A stretch of 46,382 nucleotides of DNA from Pluralibacter sp. Lineage in GTDB: Bacteria > Pseudomonadota > Gammaproteobacteria > Enterobacterales > Enterobacteriaceae. Shown piece by piece: positions 17,088 through 26,128 of the stretch (its first letter is position 1; the number at the start of each line of letters is the position of its first letter). Location: assembly GCF_019237635.1 (NCBI RefSeq), contig NZ_JAFAGS010000001.1:1-46382 (forward strand), read 5' to 3'. A model generated the notes under the pieces. That model was not told the origin of the DNA, did no database searches, and saw only the letters and a program-made list of their open reading frames with translations. Made by a program: the position numbers and the translations under genes.

Positions 17088-17950
17088 TCGCCAAAAATCT
17101 CCGCCATCATCGCGTCCACCAGGCGAATGGCGGAACACAGACGCGGCATCCCCAGCGCCACCGGCTGCCAGGTTTGCGTCACGGACCAGCACACTGGCTG
17201 ACGCGTCGGATCCCACCCGCTCCCCAACCACCCCAGCATGTCTTTATGATCCAGCAGACCCATCGAGCCAGGCGCGGTCAGCCACTGGTGGTAGAAATGG
17301 CGGGTTTCAACCGACGCGCCGATGCTTTGCGCCAGGTACTGCGCCGCCATGGCGCGCAGGTTATCCCGAAGCAGGCCGCGCACGTCGCGGTTCGCCAGAC
17401 GCCAGGCATCGCCAAACGCTCCCCAGCTCAGCTCTTCCAGCGCAATATAGCAGCGCCCGGCAAGCGACCAGCCGTCAAAATTTCCGGCGTGCCAGCGGGT
17501 AAAGACCTGCTCGCTGTGCAGACCAGACTGCACCACCAACCCGCGCTGCGTCAGCGCCCGCTGTTTATGCTCCGCGCGCTGGCGGAACTGTTCGCAGGTC
17601 TGCGCGAACTGCTGGCGCAGCTCCGGCGAGCCGTTGCTGCGGGTATGCAGCGTCTGCAGGTGGCGGCTCATGCGGGTCAACGCCAGAAAACCGGGGTCAA
17701 ACTGGCCCGCCAGCGTCTGTGCAAGACCCAGCCGCATGACCGGGTTATCGCTAAATGCCCCCGTTATCGACCATGTCCGCAGCTGTGTTTGCGAGACTAT
17801 CTCATTGCGCAGACGCTCGCGAAACTGCTGCTGTTGCGGCACAAGCACATGCTGGCGCGGGTTTTCAATGCCCAGCACCAAATCGACCATAAACCGGGCA
17901 TGAAGGGAATCCAGCCAACGTCCCGGCCCCTCCAGCAATTGCATTCTCAT
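17084..17950 (-). CDS. yjcZ: YjcZ, partner of the dynamin-like CrfC
   Basis: This 288-residue cytoplasmic protein is the YjcZ family (292 residues in E. coli), recognised by its start overlapping the crfC stop by four bases and by its sequence (ARFMVDLVLGIENPRQHVLVPQQ). It has no membrane segment or catalytic motif that I can see and appears mostly helical. In E. coli extra copies of yjcZ affect motility through c-di-GMP, and some databases now call the family a regulator of diguanylate cyclases. It is co-transcribed with crfC and conserved with it. The gene ends convergently within the NicO gene end. Confidence 0.92.
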   Translation of the reverse strand: MRMQLLEGPGRWLDSLHARFMVDLVLGIENPRQHVLVPQQQQFRERLRNEIVSQTQLRTWSITGAFSDNPVMRLGLAQTLAGQFDPGFLALTRMSRHLQTLHTRSNGSPELRQQFAQTCEQFRQRAEHKQRALTQRGLVVQSGLHSEQVFTRWHAGNFDGWSLAGRCYIALEELSWGAFGDAWRLANRDVRGLLRDNLRAMAAQYLAQSIGASVETRHFYHQWLTAPGSMGLLDHKDMLGWLGSGWDPTRQPVCWSVTQTWQPVALGMPRLCSAIRLVDAMMAEIFGD

Positions 17951-20277
17951 CTCTGCTCAGCCGCAAATAGTATTTGAATGTCATCGCGCAACAGGCGCGC
18001 ATCCTCTTCAATCCATCGGACGGTCGCCAGGCTTTGTTTAAGCTGCTGGCGCAATGTTTCCACCGTAGACTGATGCTGCTGGCGTAAGGTCAAACTCTCC
18101 TGCAGGCTGTTTTGCAAGCTCTCCAGGCTTTGCGAAAACTCCGCAAAAAATGTCGCCATTCCCGCCGTCACTGAGACATCGACTTGCGCGGCTAAAGCTT
18201 TAAGGATTTGTGCGCAAAAGAGGTCGGCGCCCTCAATAATCCGGGTTTTGATCCCGGAGATATCAATGGCGTAGCGGGTTTTGGTCATCACATAATTATC
18301 CCAGCTCCAGTTGGGATTGTTCAGCCAGCGGGAAACGGTATCCCGCATACCGCTGCTGCGCGACGCCCCTACCGGGTTCTCCTCGGCGGTAATCGCGCTG
18401 TTAAACCACTGCGGCGTCGAGAGCTGCAGCGATCCCGACTGAAATACCGGTAAACTGATGCGGGTGCGAAATCCGGCGCGCTGCAGCCCCTCTTTAATGT
18501 GCGACTCAACCGGGCTCAGGGCATCGTCCAGAGAACGGCAAAGCGAGGTTTCAAGCTGGCTAAAACGCAGCGACAGCTCACGGGTGATGCTCTGCTGCGT
18601 CGCCAGGAGAGTCGCTTCGCAATCGGTGCGGATAATCTTAAGCAGGCGCTGCGCCTGACCTTCATTTTCCAGCACCAGTTTGCCCGCGTTCTCCTCCTGC
18701 GCCCCGTGCAGCTCGGCGCCGAACGTCTGGCCCATCAAATGCAGGTTTTCCGCACTGAAGCTGCTCTCAATCACCTGCGCCAGCGCGTGGCGCTGGGCGG
18801 TTATCCAGCCCTCCGCCGCGGTCATAGCCTGTTTCACTTCATGGTTAATTTCATCGCTCACCCTCTGCTGGCGAATCTGAAACTGCGCCATATCCGCCTC
18901 CAGCTGCACGATATTTTCCCGCAGCTGTTCGGCGGCCACACTTAACCCCTGGTGGCGAAATTCCAGATAATCGCGAACGTTCTGCGCATAATTGAGCAAT
19001 TTATGCGACGCGGAGCGCAAAGCAAACAGCGACGCGTTGGCGTGCGCGGCGTGCAGCAGCCGGGTTATCGGCTTCTCAAACAGCGAATCCTCCCACAGCA
19101 GCTCGGCGGCGTGGCGAATATGGCTGATGTTATCCAGGTCCTCAGTCCGCCAGCGCCGCCCCAGCGCCGCTTCGGCGAAGTCCTGCACCCAACGCTGCTC
19201 GTTGTGATCCGGTAGTCTTCCCTTCGTCGACAGTTCATAGCGCGCGCGGTTCGCCAGATAGCCCCACATTGAGGAGACCGGGAAAATCCGCCCCGGCGAA
19301 ATAGAACCTTTCATCAGGGTGCCGGAGATCATCGCCCGCACCTGATCTTCATCATCGCTGTTGCGATCTTTTTGATCGAATTTATTCACCAGCGCATACA
19401 GCGGTACCGACTGACTCACCGCCGTCATCGCCTGGCGAACTTCCTGATCGGAGATAGATTTTAGCTGCGTATAATCCACCACCGCCAGAATGGCCGACGC
19501 GCGGGTAAGCTGCTCGTTCAGCATTTTCTGCAGATGCGGTTGCCCCGCTTCGTTTGGCCCCGGCGTGTCCAGCAGCGTCAGCTGGCCCGGCATATTGTCA
19601 AACCCCGCCAGATGGACAAACTCCACTTCGATGACCGGAATATGCTCAATCGCGGCATAGTCGGCAAAGGGGAAATCAACGTCCATCGCCTGGGACAGCC
19701 GCACCAGGTCGTTCAGGCTTTTCAGGCAGTGGAAGATGGGCTGTGCACCAAGGTAATATTTCGCAAACGCTTCGCCGCTCGCAATGCGGTCCAGCAGCGC
19801 GTTCATGTCCTTATCCATTTCCAGCTTTACTGCCAGCGCAGTTCTGTCGATATGGGTAAGCCGACGCTGTAACGCCTGCATTAAGCGGTCGATAGGCTCA
19901 ACGTGCATAAAATTGAGCACCGGCTCTTTTTGTCCCGGCGCATGGCGAATAAGCGTGGGCAGCGCGGTCATCGGGCGATTGCGGTTGGGTAGCACTTCGG
20001 TGCCCACAATCGCGTTAATCGTCGTCGATTTTCCTGCTTTCATGGTGCCGACAATCGCCAGCACCATCTCAAGGCGCGTTATTTTCCGCAGCTCGTTGGT
20101 CAACGTATCCTGCTGCGCCGCCATGGCATGACTGCTGCTATTCACTTCGTCAGCCGCCGCATTCAGGTTCGCCGGCAGTTTTCCCGGCAGCATTTTCACC
20201 GACCCAAGATGGTGCAAAGCAAGCTGCAACAAACGTTCAGCTTCCTGACTTAATTCATATATTGTCTGTGTGTACAT
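17947..20277 (-). CDS. crfC: Dynamin-like GTPase CrfC (YjdA)
   Basis: The 776-residue protein is a bacterial dynamin-like GTPase. The G1 loop GTMKAGKS is at 77-84, G3 is DTPGPNEAG near 238, and G4 is NKFDQKD near 297. Long helical, Gln-rich segments from about 430 to the C-terminus form the stalk. E. coli CrfC (742 residues) binds the DNA sliding clamp and helps keep replicated nascent DNA paired; it was first known as YjdA. Similarity is strong through the GTPase part and weaker in the C-terminal half, where this copy is longer. It is the first gene of a two-gene operon with yjcZ and diverges from yjdM. Confidence 0.94.
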   Translation of the reverse strand: MYTQTIYELSQEAERLLQLALHHLGSVKMLPGKLPANLNAAADEVNSSSHAMAAQQDTLTNELRKITRLEMVLAIVGTMKAGKSTTINAIVGTEVLPNRNRPMTALPTLIRHAPGQKEPVLNFMHVEPIDRLMQALQRRLTHIDRTALAVKLEMDKDMNALLDRIASGEAFAKYYLGAQPIFHCLKSLNDLVRLSQAMDVDFPFADYAAIEHIPVIEVEFVHLAGFDNMPGQLTLLDTPGPNEAGQPHLQKMLNEQLTRASAILAVVDYTQLKSISDQEVRQAMTAVSQSVPLYALVNKFDQKDRNSDDEDQVRAMISGTLMKGSISPGRIFPVSSMWGYLANRARYELSTKGRLPDHNEQRWVQDFAEAALGRRWRTEDLDNISHIRHAAELLWEDSLFEKPITRLLHAAHANASLFALRSASHKLLNYAQNVRDYLEFRHQGLSVAAEQLRENIVQLEADMAQFQIRQQRVSDEINHEVKQAMTAAEGWITAQRHALAQVIESSFSAENLHLMGQTFGAELHGAQEENAGKLVLENEGQAQRLLKIIRTDCEATLLATQQSITRELSLRFSQLETSLCRSLDDALSPVESHIKEGLQRAGFRTRISLPVFQSGSLQLSTPQWFNSAITAEENPVGASRSSGMRDTVSRWLNNPNWSWDNYVMTKTRYAIDISGIKTRIIEGADLFCAQILKALAAQVDVSVTAGMATFFAEFSQSLESLQNSLQESLTLRQQHQSTVETLRQQLKQSLATVRWIEEDARLLRDDIQILFAAEQR

Positions 20278-20572
20278 GGTTAAAGTATTCCCTTAACGCA
20301 AATTTTATAACTTTTATTTGTCAGACTTTTTTATAACTTTCTTTTATTTTTATATAATCGACAACAGTATCCCGGGAAATCAGGAAATATATAGGGTAGC
20401 GCAAAATCAAAAATACAGCGGATGTATGTAGATATACGTTTCTCCGCTGCGTTGAGGAGAAAGAATAACCGATGATAATATTCTGAAATGCGATCTTCAC
20501 CATAACTCAAACTGAATTCGTCGGCAATTTATGTTAGAGCAACGGGGCTACCTATACCGGGAGTTGACAAGT

Positions 20573-20587
20573 GTGCAGAGTCTGCAC
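20573..20587. promoter_or_regulatory. Palindrome upstream of the yjdM promoter
   Basis: GTGCAGAGTCTGCAC is a perfect 7-1-7 dyad, eight bases upstream of the predicted -35 of yjdM. This is an activator- or repressor-like position. It matches no operator that I recognise; LexA and CRP patterns do not fit. Confidence 0.45.
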
Positions 20588-20594
20588 AAACAAC

Positions 20595-20623
20595 CCGACA
20601 AACGTGTGGTTTTACGGTATAAT
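20595..20623 (+). promoter_or_regulatory. Predicted sigma-70 promoter of yjdM
   Basis: A -35 CCGACA (20595-20600) and a perfect -10 TATAAT (20618-20623) are separated by 17 bp. The start site would fall near 20630, leaving a leader of about 58 bases before the yjdM ATG. Confidence 0.65.
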
Positions 20624-20687
20624 AGCGCCAATTTTTGGCATTCCGCCGCTTTTCGGGGACGTTTCCCCTGTTTTGATGAGGTCACCC

Positions 20688-21023
20688 ATGCAACTCCCAC
20701 ATTGTCCGAAATGCAATTCCGAATACACCTACGAAGATAACGGCATGTTCATCTGCCCGGAATGCGCCCACGAATGGAACGACGCCGAGCCTGCGCAGGA
20801 AAGCGATGCGCTGGTCGTGAAGGACGCCAACGGCAACCTGCTGGTCGATGGCGACAGCGTTACCGTCGTTAAAGATCTGAAAGTAAAAGGCAGCTCATCG
20901 ATGCTGAAAATCGGCACTAAAGTGAAAAATATCCGCCTCGTTGAAGGCGATCACAACATCGACTGCAAAATCGATGGTTTTGGTCCGATGAAGCTCAAAT
21001 CCGAGTTCGTCAAAAAGAACTAA
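20688..21023 (+). CDS. yjdM: YjdM (PhnA), zinc-ribbon protein
   Basis: The 111-residue product begins [10 protein letters not shown] and matches E. coli YjdM/PhnA in length and sequence. An N-terminal zinc ribbon has Cys6, Cys9, Cys23 and Cys26. The C-terminal part is a small beta-barrel PhnA domain ([24 protein letters not shown]). Despite the old name it is not the phosphonoacetate hydrolase and is not needed for phosphonate use; its role is unknown. Longer in-frame starts upstream would begin before the -10 of the promoter, so the ATG at 20688 is chosen. A REP-like hairpin follows the gene. Confidence 0.95.
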   Translation: MQLPHCPKCNSEYTYEDNGMFICPECAHEWNDAEPAQESDALVVKDANGNLLVDGDSVTVVKDLKVKGSSSMLKIGTKVKNIRLVEGDHNIDCKIDGFGPMKLKSEFVKKN

Positions 21024-21031
21024 TCTCCCTC

Positions 21032-21057
21032 GCCCGGTCATGCTTCGCTTACCGGGC
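21032..21057. repeat. REP-like palindromic element after yjdM
   Basis: GCCCGGT (21032-21038) and ACCGGGC (21051-21057) pair around GCTTCGCTT. This is the form of the enterobacterial REP/PU elements found 3' of genes. It is a single unit, not a BIME array. It may stabilise the yjdM mRNA or stop transcription. Confidence 0.6.
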
Positions 21058-21103
21058 AACCTCTGTCTACACTTATCGGGTCATTCCTACCGAGGTAATG
21101 GTT

Positions 21104-21538
21104 ATGTCCTTAAGTCCCTATATTTCATTTTCCGGCAACTGCGCGCAGGCAATCGCCTTCTATCAACAGGCGCTTGGCGCTGAGCTGGGCTACAAGATTA
21201 CTTTTGGCGAAATGCCTAAAGATGCGCAAAACAGCGAAGAGGGCTGCCCGTCAGGCATGAAATTCCCCCCTGACGCCATCGCCCATTCCAACGTAAAGAT
21301 AGCCGGTAGCGATATTATGATGAGCGACGGCATGCAAAGCGCCGTACAGTACGGCGGCTTTACGCTGGTGCTCGATACCCAGGACGTAAACGAAGGCAAG
21401 CGCTGGTTTGACGCGCTCGCCGCAGGCGGGCGCATCGAAATGGCCTGGCAGGAAACCTTCTGGGCCCACGGGTTCGGCAAAGTCAGCGATAAATTTGGCG
21501 TGCCGTGGATGATCAACGTCGTTAAGCAGCAGCACTGA
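21104..21538 (+). CDS. yjdN: YjdN (PhnB), glyoxalase-fold protein
   Basis: The product has 144 residues from the ATG at 21104. That start lies eight bases after GAGG (21092-21095); the ATG at 21098 is too close to it. It is a PhnB/3-demethylubiquinone-9 3-methyltransferase-like member of the vicinal oxygen chelate fold. It shows the typical start LSPYISFSGNCAQAIAFYQQALGAE and the second half LVLDTQDVNEGKRWFDALAAGG. Function is unknown. The name PhnB is positional, and it is not part of the C-P lyase machinery. A strong hairpin follows the stop. In E. coli phnC comes next; here phnF does. Confidence 0.92.
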   Translation: MSLSPYISFSGNCAQAIAFYQQALGAELGYKITFGEMPKDAQNSEEGCPSGMKFPPDAIAHSNVKIAGSDIMMSDGMQSAVQYGGFTLVLDTQDVNEGKRWFDALAAGGRIEMAWQETFWAHGFGKVSDKFGVPWMINVVKQQH

Positions 21539-21547
21539 TATCTTTCC

Positions 21548-21567
21548 AGGGCGGCGCGTTCCGCCCT
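21548..21567. terminator. Hairpin after yjdN
   Basis: AGGGCGG (21548-21554) and CCGCCCT (21561-21567) pair around a six-base loop, ten bases after the yjdN stop. The tail is C-rich, not U-rich, so termination is plausible but not textbook. It separates yjdN from the pho-box promoter of the phn operon. Confidence 0.5.
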
Positions 21568-21587
21568 GTCATCCCCCCTTCTTCAAC

Positions 21588-21627
21588 TCTTCATCGTTCG
21601 TTCATCCTGCATTAACCGCACCGTCAC
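21588..21627 (+). promoter_or_regulatory. Pho-box array (PhoB sites) before phnF
   Basis: Heptads spaced by 11 bp resemble the PhoB repeat CTGTCAT: TCTTCAT (21588), CGTTCAT (21599), CATTAAC (21610) and CCGTCAC (21621). The stretch ATTAACC...CGTCACA...CACGATG also resembles the E. coli phnC promoter region as I recall it. It should activate the C-P lyase operon under phosphate starvation. Confidence 0.6.
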
Positions 21628-21695
21628 ATTGCTTCGTCACGATGTCGCCTGTTCCCCTTTACCCCGGCGACGCAACGTTGAACGAGGATTTGCTT

Positions 21696-22424
21696 ATGAT
21701 GCACTTATCCAGACATCCGACCAGTTACCCGACGCGCTATCAGGAGATTGCCGCGAAGCTTGAGCAGGAACTGTACCGCCACTACCGCAGCGGCGACTAT
21801 CTGCCAGCGGAACAGCAGCTGGCGGCACGTTTTGAGGTCAATCGCCATACCCTGCGCCGCGCTATCGATCAGTTGGTCGAAAAGGGCTGGGTACAGCGCC
21901 GTCAGGGCGTCGGCGTGCTGGTGCTGATGCGTCCGTTCGACTACCCGCTCAACGCCCAGGCGCGTTTCAGCCAGAACCTGCTGGAGCAGGGCAGCCACCC
22001 TTCATGCGAAAAATTACTCTCCGTCCTGCGCCCGGCATCCCGTCATGTGGCCGATGCCCTCGGCATACAGGAAGGCGACAACGTTATCCATCTGCGCACC
22101 CTGCGCCGGGTTAACGGCATGGCGCTGTGCCTTATCGACCACTACTTCTCCGACATGACCTTATGGCCCGCGCTGCAACAGTTTAACAGCGGCTCGCTGC
22201 ACGATTTTCTCCACCAGCAGTTGGGCATCTCGCTGACCCGCACCCAGACGCGCATCAGCGCCCGCCGGGCGCAGGCCAAAGAGAGCCGACTGCTGGAAAT
22301 CCCGAACATGGCGCCGCTGATGTGCGTGCGCACGCTGAACCACCGTGACGGCGAGGTCAACGCGGCGGAGTACTCCGTCAGCCTGACCCGCGCCGACATG
22401 ATTGAATTCACTATGGAGCACTGA
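21696..22424 (+). CDS. phnF: GntR-family regulator PhnF
   Basis: The 242-residue protein matches E. coli PhnF (241) almost throughout. It has an N-terminal GntR winged HTH (QQLAARFEVNRHTLRRAIDQLVEKGWVQRRQGVGVLV, about 35-75) and a C-terminal UTRA domain ending in SVSLTRADMIEFTMEH. It is a putative repressor of the phn operon. Two adjacent ATGs are possible (21696, 21699); the first has better spacing from GAGGA. In E. coli it is the fourth gene of phnCDEFGHIJKLMNOP; here it is the first, because phnCDE are absent. Its stop abuts the phnG start. Confidence 0.95.
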   Translation: MMHLSRHPTSYPTRYQEIAAKLEQELYRHYRSGDYLPAEQQLAARFEVNRHTLRRAIDQLVEKGWVQRRQGVGVLVLMRPFDYPLNAQARFSQNLLEQGSHPSCEKLLSVLRPASRHVADALGIQEGDNVIHLRTLRRVNGMALCLIDHYFSDMTLWPALQQFNSGSLHDFLHQQLGISLTRTQTRISARRAQAKESRLLEIPNMAPLMCVRTLNHRDGEVNAAEYSVSLTRADMIEFTMEH

Positions 22425-22877
22425 ATGCATTTTGATACCGAAACCCGACAGCGCTGGATGTCTGCGCTCGCGCACAGCGACTCCGCAGATCTCAGCGCCC
22501 GCATGCAGGCGCTAAAACTCGCCCCCGGCTATGAACCCCTGCGGGCGCCGGAAAGCGGGCTGGTGCAAATCCAGGCGCGAATGGGCGCGACTGGCGAACG
22601 CTTCTTTGCCGGTGACACCACGCTGACCCGTGCGGTGATCCGCCTTGAGAACGGCACCCTCGGCTACAGCTGGATTCTCGGGCGCGATAAAAACCACGCC
22701 GAACGCTGCGCCGTCATCGACGCCCTGCTGCAAGAACACCACCACTTTCAAACCCTGATGGAAACCCTGATTGCCCCGCTGGAAGCGGAACGCGCCGCGC
22801 GTATCGCTGCGCGCTGCGCCGAAGTGAATGCCAGCCGGGTCGACTTCTTTACCCTGGTGCGCGGAGATAACACATGA
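22425..22877 (+). CDS. phnG: C-P lyase core subunit PhnG
   Basis: The 150-residue subunit of the PhnG2H2I2J2 C-P lyase core complex matches the E. coli length. With PhnI, PhnH and PhnL it forms ribose-1-phosphonate triphosphate from ATP and a phosphonate. The ATG directly follows the phnF stop with no gap, and the stop overlaps the phnH start by four bases. The sequence ([39 protein letters not shown]) is typical and full length. Confidence 0.95.
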   Translation: MHFDTETRQRWMSALAHSDSADLSARMQALKLAPGYEPLRAPESGLVQIQARMGATGERFFAGDTTLTRAVIRLENGTLGYSWILGRDKNHAERCAVIDALLQEHHHFQTLMETLIAPLEAERAARIAARCAEVNASRVDFFTLVRGDNT

Positions 22878-23458
22878 CCCTACAAACCGCTTTTTCCCTT
22901 CCGGTGCAGGATGCCCAACACAGTTTTCGCCGTCTGCTGAAAGCCATGAGCGAGCCGGGCGTAATCGTCTCGCTGCATCAGCTGAAATACGGCTGGCAGC
23001 CGCTTTGCGTAGCGACCACCAGCGTGCTGCTGACGCTTGCCGACAACGACACGCCGGTATGGCTGTCCGCCTCGGTGGATAACGACATCGCCCGCCAGAA
23101 TCTGCGTTTTCACACTAACGCGCCGCTGGTCGAACAGCCGCAGCAGGCCGTTTACGCCGTCACTGACAACACCATCAGCGCGGAGCAGCTTAACGCGCTG
23201 TCGACCGGCACCGCCGTCGCGCCGGAAACCAGCGCCACGCTGATTGTGCAGGTCGCCAGCTTAAGCGGTGGCCGCATGCTGCGCCTGACCGGCGCGGGCA
23301 TTGCCGACGAGCGCATGGTGGCGCCGCAGCTACCGGAATGCCTCATCCACGCGCTGACCGAACGGCCGCACCCGTTCCCGCTGGGCATTGACCTTATCCT
23401 GACCTGCGGCGAACGGTTGCTCGCCATCCCCCGCACCACCCATGTGGAGGTTTGCTGA
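22874..23458 (+). CDS. phnH: C-P lyase core subunit PhnH
   Basis: The 194-residue product is PhnH, a PLP-transferase-fold subunit without the cofactor lysine and part of the core complex. It begins [20 protein letters not shown], as in E. coli. It contains the RLTGAGI segment and ends in [13 protein letters not shown]. Start and stop overlap phnG and phnI (ATGA, TGATG), so translation is coupled through the operon. Confidence 0.95.
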   Translation: MTLQTAFSLPVQDAQHSFRRLLKAMSEPGVIVSLHQLKYGWQPLCVATTSVLLTLADNDTPVWLSASVDNDIARQNLRFHTNAPLVEQPQQAVYAVTDNTISAEQLNALSTGTAVAPETSATLIVQVASLSGGRMLRLTGAGIADERMVAPQLPECLIHALTERPHPFPLGIDLILTCGERLLAIPRTTHVEVC

Positions 23459-24522
23459 TGTACGTTGCCGTCAAAGGGGGCGAGAAGGCGATCGCCGCCG
23501 CGCACGCCCTGCAGGAGCACAAACGCCGGGGTGACCCCGGGCTTGCCGAACTCAGCGTCGCGCAAATTGAACAGCAGCTAAATCTGGCCGTCGACCGGGT
23601 GATGACCGAAGGCGGCATCGCCGATCGCGAGCTCGCCGCACTGGCGCTCAAGCAGGCCAGCGGCGATAACGTCGAAGCCATCTTCCTGCTGCGCGCCTAC
23701 CGCACCACCCTGCCGCGCCTGGCGGTCAGTGAGCCGATTAACACCGCTGACATGCGCCTTGAGCGCCGGATCTCGGCGGTATACAAGGATGTCCCCGGCG
23801 GCCAGCTTCTCGGCCCCACCTACGACTACACCCACCGTCTGCTGGATTTCACGCTGCTCGCCAACGGCGAAACACCAACGCTGAAAAGCGATACCGAACG
23901 CCAGGATGCGTCGCCGCACGTGTTCAGCCTGCTGGCAAAACAGGGGCTGGCGAAAGCGGAAAACGATAGCGGCAGCATTCCGGACGACATTACCCGCACG
24001 CCGCCAGTGTACCCCTGCTCCCGCGCCTCGCGCCTGCAGCAGTTGATGCGCGGCGACGAAGGTTATCTGCTGGCGCTGGCCTACTCCACGCAGCGCGGCT
24101 ACGGGCGTAACCACCCTTTCGCCGGTGAGATCCGCAGCGGCTATGTCAATATCACCATTGTGCCGGAAGAGCTGGGTTTTGCGGTCAACGTCGGCGAACT
24201 GCTGCTGACTGAGTGCGAAATGGTCAACGGCTTCGTCGCGCCGGAACACCAGGCGCCGCACTTCACCCGTGGCTACGGGCTGGTGTTCGGCATGAGCGAG
24301 CGTAAAGCGATGGCGATGGCGCTGGTTGACCGCGCCCTGCAGGCGCCGGACTACGGCGAGCACATCGACGGACCGGCGCAGGACGAAGAGTTCGTGCTGG
24401 CCCACGCCGATAACGTCGAGGCCGCCGGTTTTGTTTCGCACCTCAAACTGCCCCACTACGTCGATTTTCAGGCCGAGCTGGAACTGCTTAAGCGCCTGCA
24501 ACAGGAGAGCAATCGTGGCTAA
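23458..24522 (+). CDS. phnI: C-P lyase core subunit PhnI (nucleosidase component)
   Basis: The 354-residue product equals E. coli PhnI in length and begins [12 protein letters not shown]. PhnI acts as a nucleosidase that, with G, H and L, replaces adenine of ATP by the phosphonate to give ribose-1-phosphonate triphosphate. Highly conserved stretches are seen: GQLLGPTYDYTHRLLDF, TRTPPVYPCSRASRLQ and RGYGLVFGMSERKAMAMALVDR. The start overlaps the phnH stop (TGATG). The end overlaps the phnJ GTG start by eight bases. Confidence 0.96.
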   Translation: MYVAVKGGEKAIAAAHALQEHKRRGDPGLAELSVAQIEQQLNLAVDRVMTEGGIADRELAALALKQASGDNVEAIFLLRAYRTTLPRLAVSEPINTADMRLERRISAVYKDVPGGQLLGPTYDYTHRLLDFTLLANGETPTLKSDTERQDASPHVFSLLAKQGLAKAENDSGSIPDDITRTPPVYPCSRASRLQQLMRGDEGYLLALAYSTQRGYGRNHPFAGEIRSGYVNITIVPEELGFAVNVGELLLTECEMVNGFVAPEHQAPHFTRGYGLVFGMSERKAMAMALVDRALQAPDYGEHIDGPAQDEEFVLAHADNVEAAGFVSHLKLPHYVDFQAELELLKRLQQESNRG

Positions 24523-25363
24523 CCCGCTGACCGGCTATAACTTCGCCTACCTCGACGAGCAAACCAAACGCATGATCCGCCGCGCCATTCTCAAAGCGGT
24601 GGCGATCCCCGGCTATCAGGTGCCCTTTGGCGGACGTGAAATGCCGATGCCCTACGGCTGGGGAACCGGCGGGATCCAGATAACCGCCAGCGTCATCGGC
24701 GAAACCGACGTATTAAAAGTTATCGATCAGGGCGCCGACGACACCACCAATGCCGTGTCGATCCGCAACTTCTTCAAACGCATCACCGGCGTGGCCACCA
24801 CCGAAAAAACCGAAGACGCGACGCTTATCCAGACCCGTCACCGGATCCCGGAAACGCCGCTGCTTGAGGATCAGATCCTGATCTTCCAGGTGCCAATCCC
24901 CGAGCCGCTGCGCTTTATCGAACCGCGCGAAACCGAGACTCGCACCATGCACGCGCTGGAAGAGTATGGCGTCATGCAGGTGAAGCTGTATGAAGATATC
25001 GCCCGTTTCGGCCATATTGCCACCACCTACGCCTACCCGGTGAAAGTCAATGACCGCTACGTGATGGACCCGTCGCCAATCCCGAAATTCGATAACCCGA
25101 AGATGGACATGATGCCAGCCTTGCAGCTGTTCGGCGCCGGGCGTGAAAAGCGTATCTACGCGGTGCCGCCGTATACCCGCGTGGAAAGCCTCGATTTTGA
25201 CGATCACCCGTTTACCGTACAGGCCTGGGACGAGCCCTGCGCCATTTGCGGCTCCCGCCACAGCTATCTGGACGAGGTGGTACTGGATGACACCGGTAAG
25301 CGGATGTTCGTCTGCTCCGACACCGATTACTGCCGCCAACAGAGCGAGGCGCTGAACAAATGA
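24515..25363 (+). CDS. phnJ: C-P lyase PhnJ, radical SAM enzyme cleaving the C-P bond
   Basis: The 282-residue protein is the catalytic C-P lyase: it converts ribose-1-phosphonate 5-phosphate to the cyclic phosphate, releasing the hydrocarbon. The unusual radical SAM cluster motif CX2CX21CX5C is at C242, C245, C267 and C273. The last is the thiyl residue and Gly33 the radical glycine, by alignment with E. coli (one residue shift). The start codon is GTG at 24515, inside the end of phnI, giving MANPLTGYNFAYL. Longer frames extending back into phnI are not used. All key residues are present. Confidence 0.96.
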   Translation: MANPLTGYNFAYLDEQTKRMIRRAILKAVAIPGYQVPFGGREMPMPYGWGTGGIQITASVIGETDVLKVIDQGADDTTNAVSIRNFFKRITGVATTEKTEDATLIQTRHRIPETPLLEDQILIFQVPIPEPLRFIEPRETETRTMHALEEYGVMQVKLYEDIARFGHIATTYAYPVKVNDRYVMDPSPIPKFDNPKMDMMPALQLFGAGREKRIYAVPPYTRVESLDFDDHPFTVQAWDEPCAICGSRHSYLDEVVLDDTGKRMFVCSDTDYCRQQSEALNK

Positions 25364-26118
25364 ATCAACCGTTACTCTCGGTCAACAACCTGACCCACCT
25401 TTACGCGCCGGGTAAGGGTTTTACCGACGTCTCCTTTGCGCTGTGGCCTGGCGAAGTGCTGGGGATCGTGGGCGAATCCGGCTCCGGTAAAACCACGCTG
25501 CTGAAGGCAATCTCCGCGCGTCTGGCGCCGCAGCAGGGAGAAGTGCTGTATCAGAACGACTCGCTCTACGCCATGAGCGAAGGCGAGCGTCGTCGCCTGC
25601 TGCGCACCGAATGGGGCGTAGTGCATCAGCACCCGATGGATGGCCTGCGCCGCCAGGTGTCGGCGGGCGGCAATATCGGCGAACGGCTGATGGCCACCGG
25701 CGCGCGCCACTATGGCGACATCCGCGCCACCGCGCAGAAATGGCTGGAGGCGGTGGAAATTCCGCCCTCGCGCATTGATGAAATGCCGACCACCTTTTCC
25801 GGCGGTATGCAGCAGCGTTTGCAAATCGCCCGCAACCTCGTCACCCACCCCAAACTGGTGTTTATGGATGAGCCCACCGGCGGGCTGGACGTGTCCGTAC
25901 AGGCGCGCCTGCTCGACCTGCTGCGCGGTCTGGTGGTGGATCTCGATCTGGCGGTGGTGATTGTCACCCACGACCTGGGCGTGGCCCGCCTGCTGGCCGA
26001 CCGCCTGCTGGTAATGAAACAGGGTCAGGTCGTGGAAAGCGGCCTGACCGACCGCGTGCTCGACGACCCGCACCACCCGTACACCCAGCTGCTGGTCTCT
26101 TCTGTGCTGCAGAACTAA
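25360..26118 (+). CDS. phnK: PhnK, ABC-type ATPase of the C-P lyase complex
   Basis: The 252-residue protein is an ABC ATPase that binds the PhnGHIJ core at PhnJ, not a transporter. Walker A is GESGSGKT at 38-45, the signature [12 protein letters not shown] lies near 147, and Walker [11 protein letters not shown] near 168. The start overlaps the phnJ stop (ATGA). It resembles the oligopeptide-transport ATPases, but context and the E. coli match fix it as PhnK. Confidence 0.96.
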   Translation: MNQPLLSVNNLTHLYAPGKGFTDVSFALWPGEVLGIVGESGSGKTTLLKAISARLAPQQGEVLYQNDSLYAMSEGERRRLLRTEWGVVHQHPMDGLRRQVSAGGNIGERLMATGARHYGDIRATAQKWLEAVEIPPSRIDEMPTTFSGGMQQRLQIARNLVTHPKLVFMDEPTGGLDVSVQARLLDLLRGLVVDLDLAVVIVTHDLGVARLLADRLLVMKQGQVVESGLTDRVLDDPHHPYTQLLVSSVLQN

Positions 26119-26128
26119 GGACGAAACA

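Larger units (their letters stand above)
20278..20687. other. Divergent intergenic region crfC / yjdM
   Basis: About 410 bp without a gene. The crfC-proximal half (20278-20380) is very AT-rich and should carry the crfC promoter, though no single site stands out. The half next to yjdM contains a near-consensus promoter at 20595-20623 and a 15-bp palindrome at 20573-20587. Short open frames here have no ribosome sites. Confidence 0.6.

Noticed and set aside
16838..17977. 379-codon plus-strand open frame across the end of the NicO gene and yjcZ
   Set aside because: It is antisense to yjcZ and out of frame with NicO; the product is low-complexity Arg/His/Gln-rich without domains.
21098..21103. 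Upstream ATG of yjdN as start
   Set aside because: Only two bases separate it from the GAGG ribosome site; the next ATG at 21104 has proper spacing.
23578..24501. 307-codon open frame on the minus strand
   Set aside because: It lies wholly inside phnI in antisense, has no ribosome site, and its Gln/His/Arg/Val-rich product is typical of the shadow frame of a GC-rich gene.
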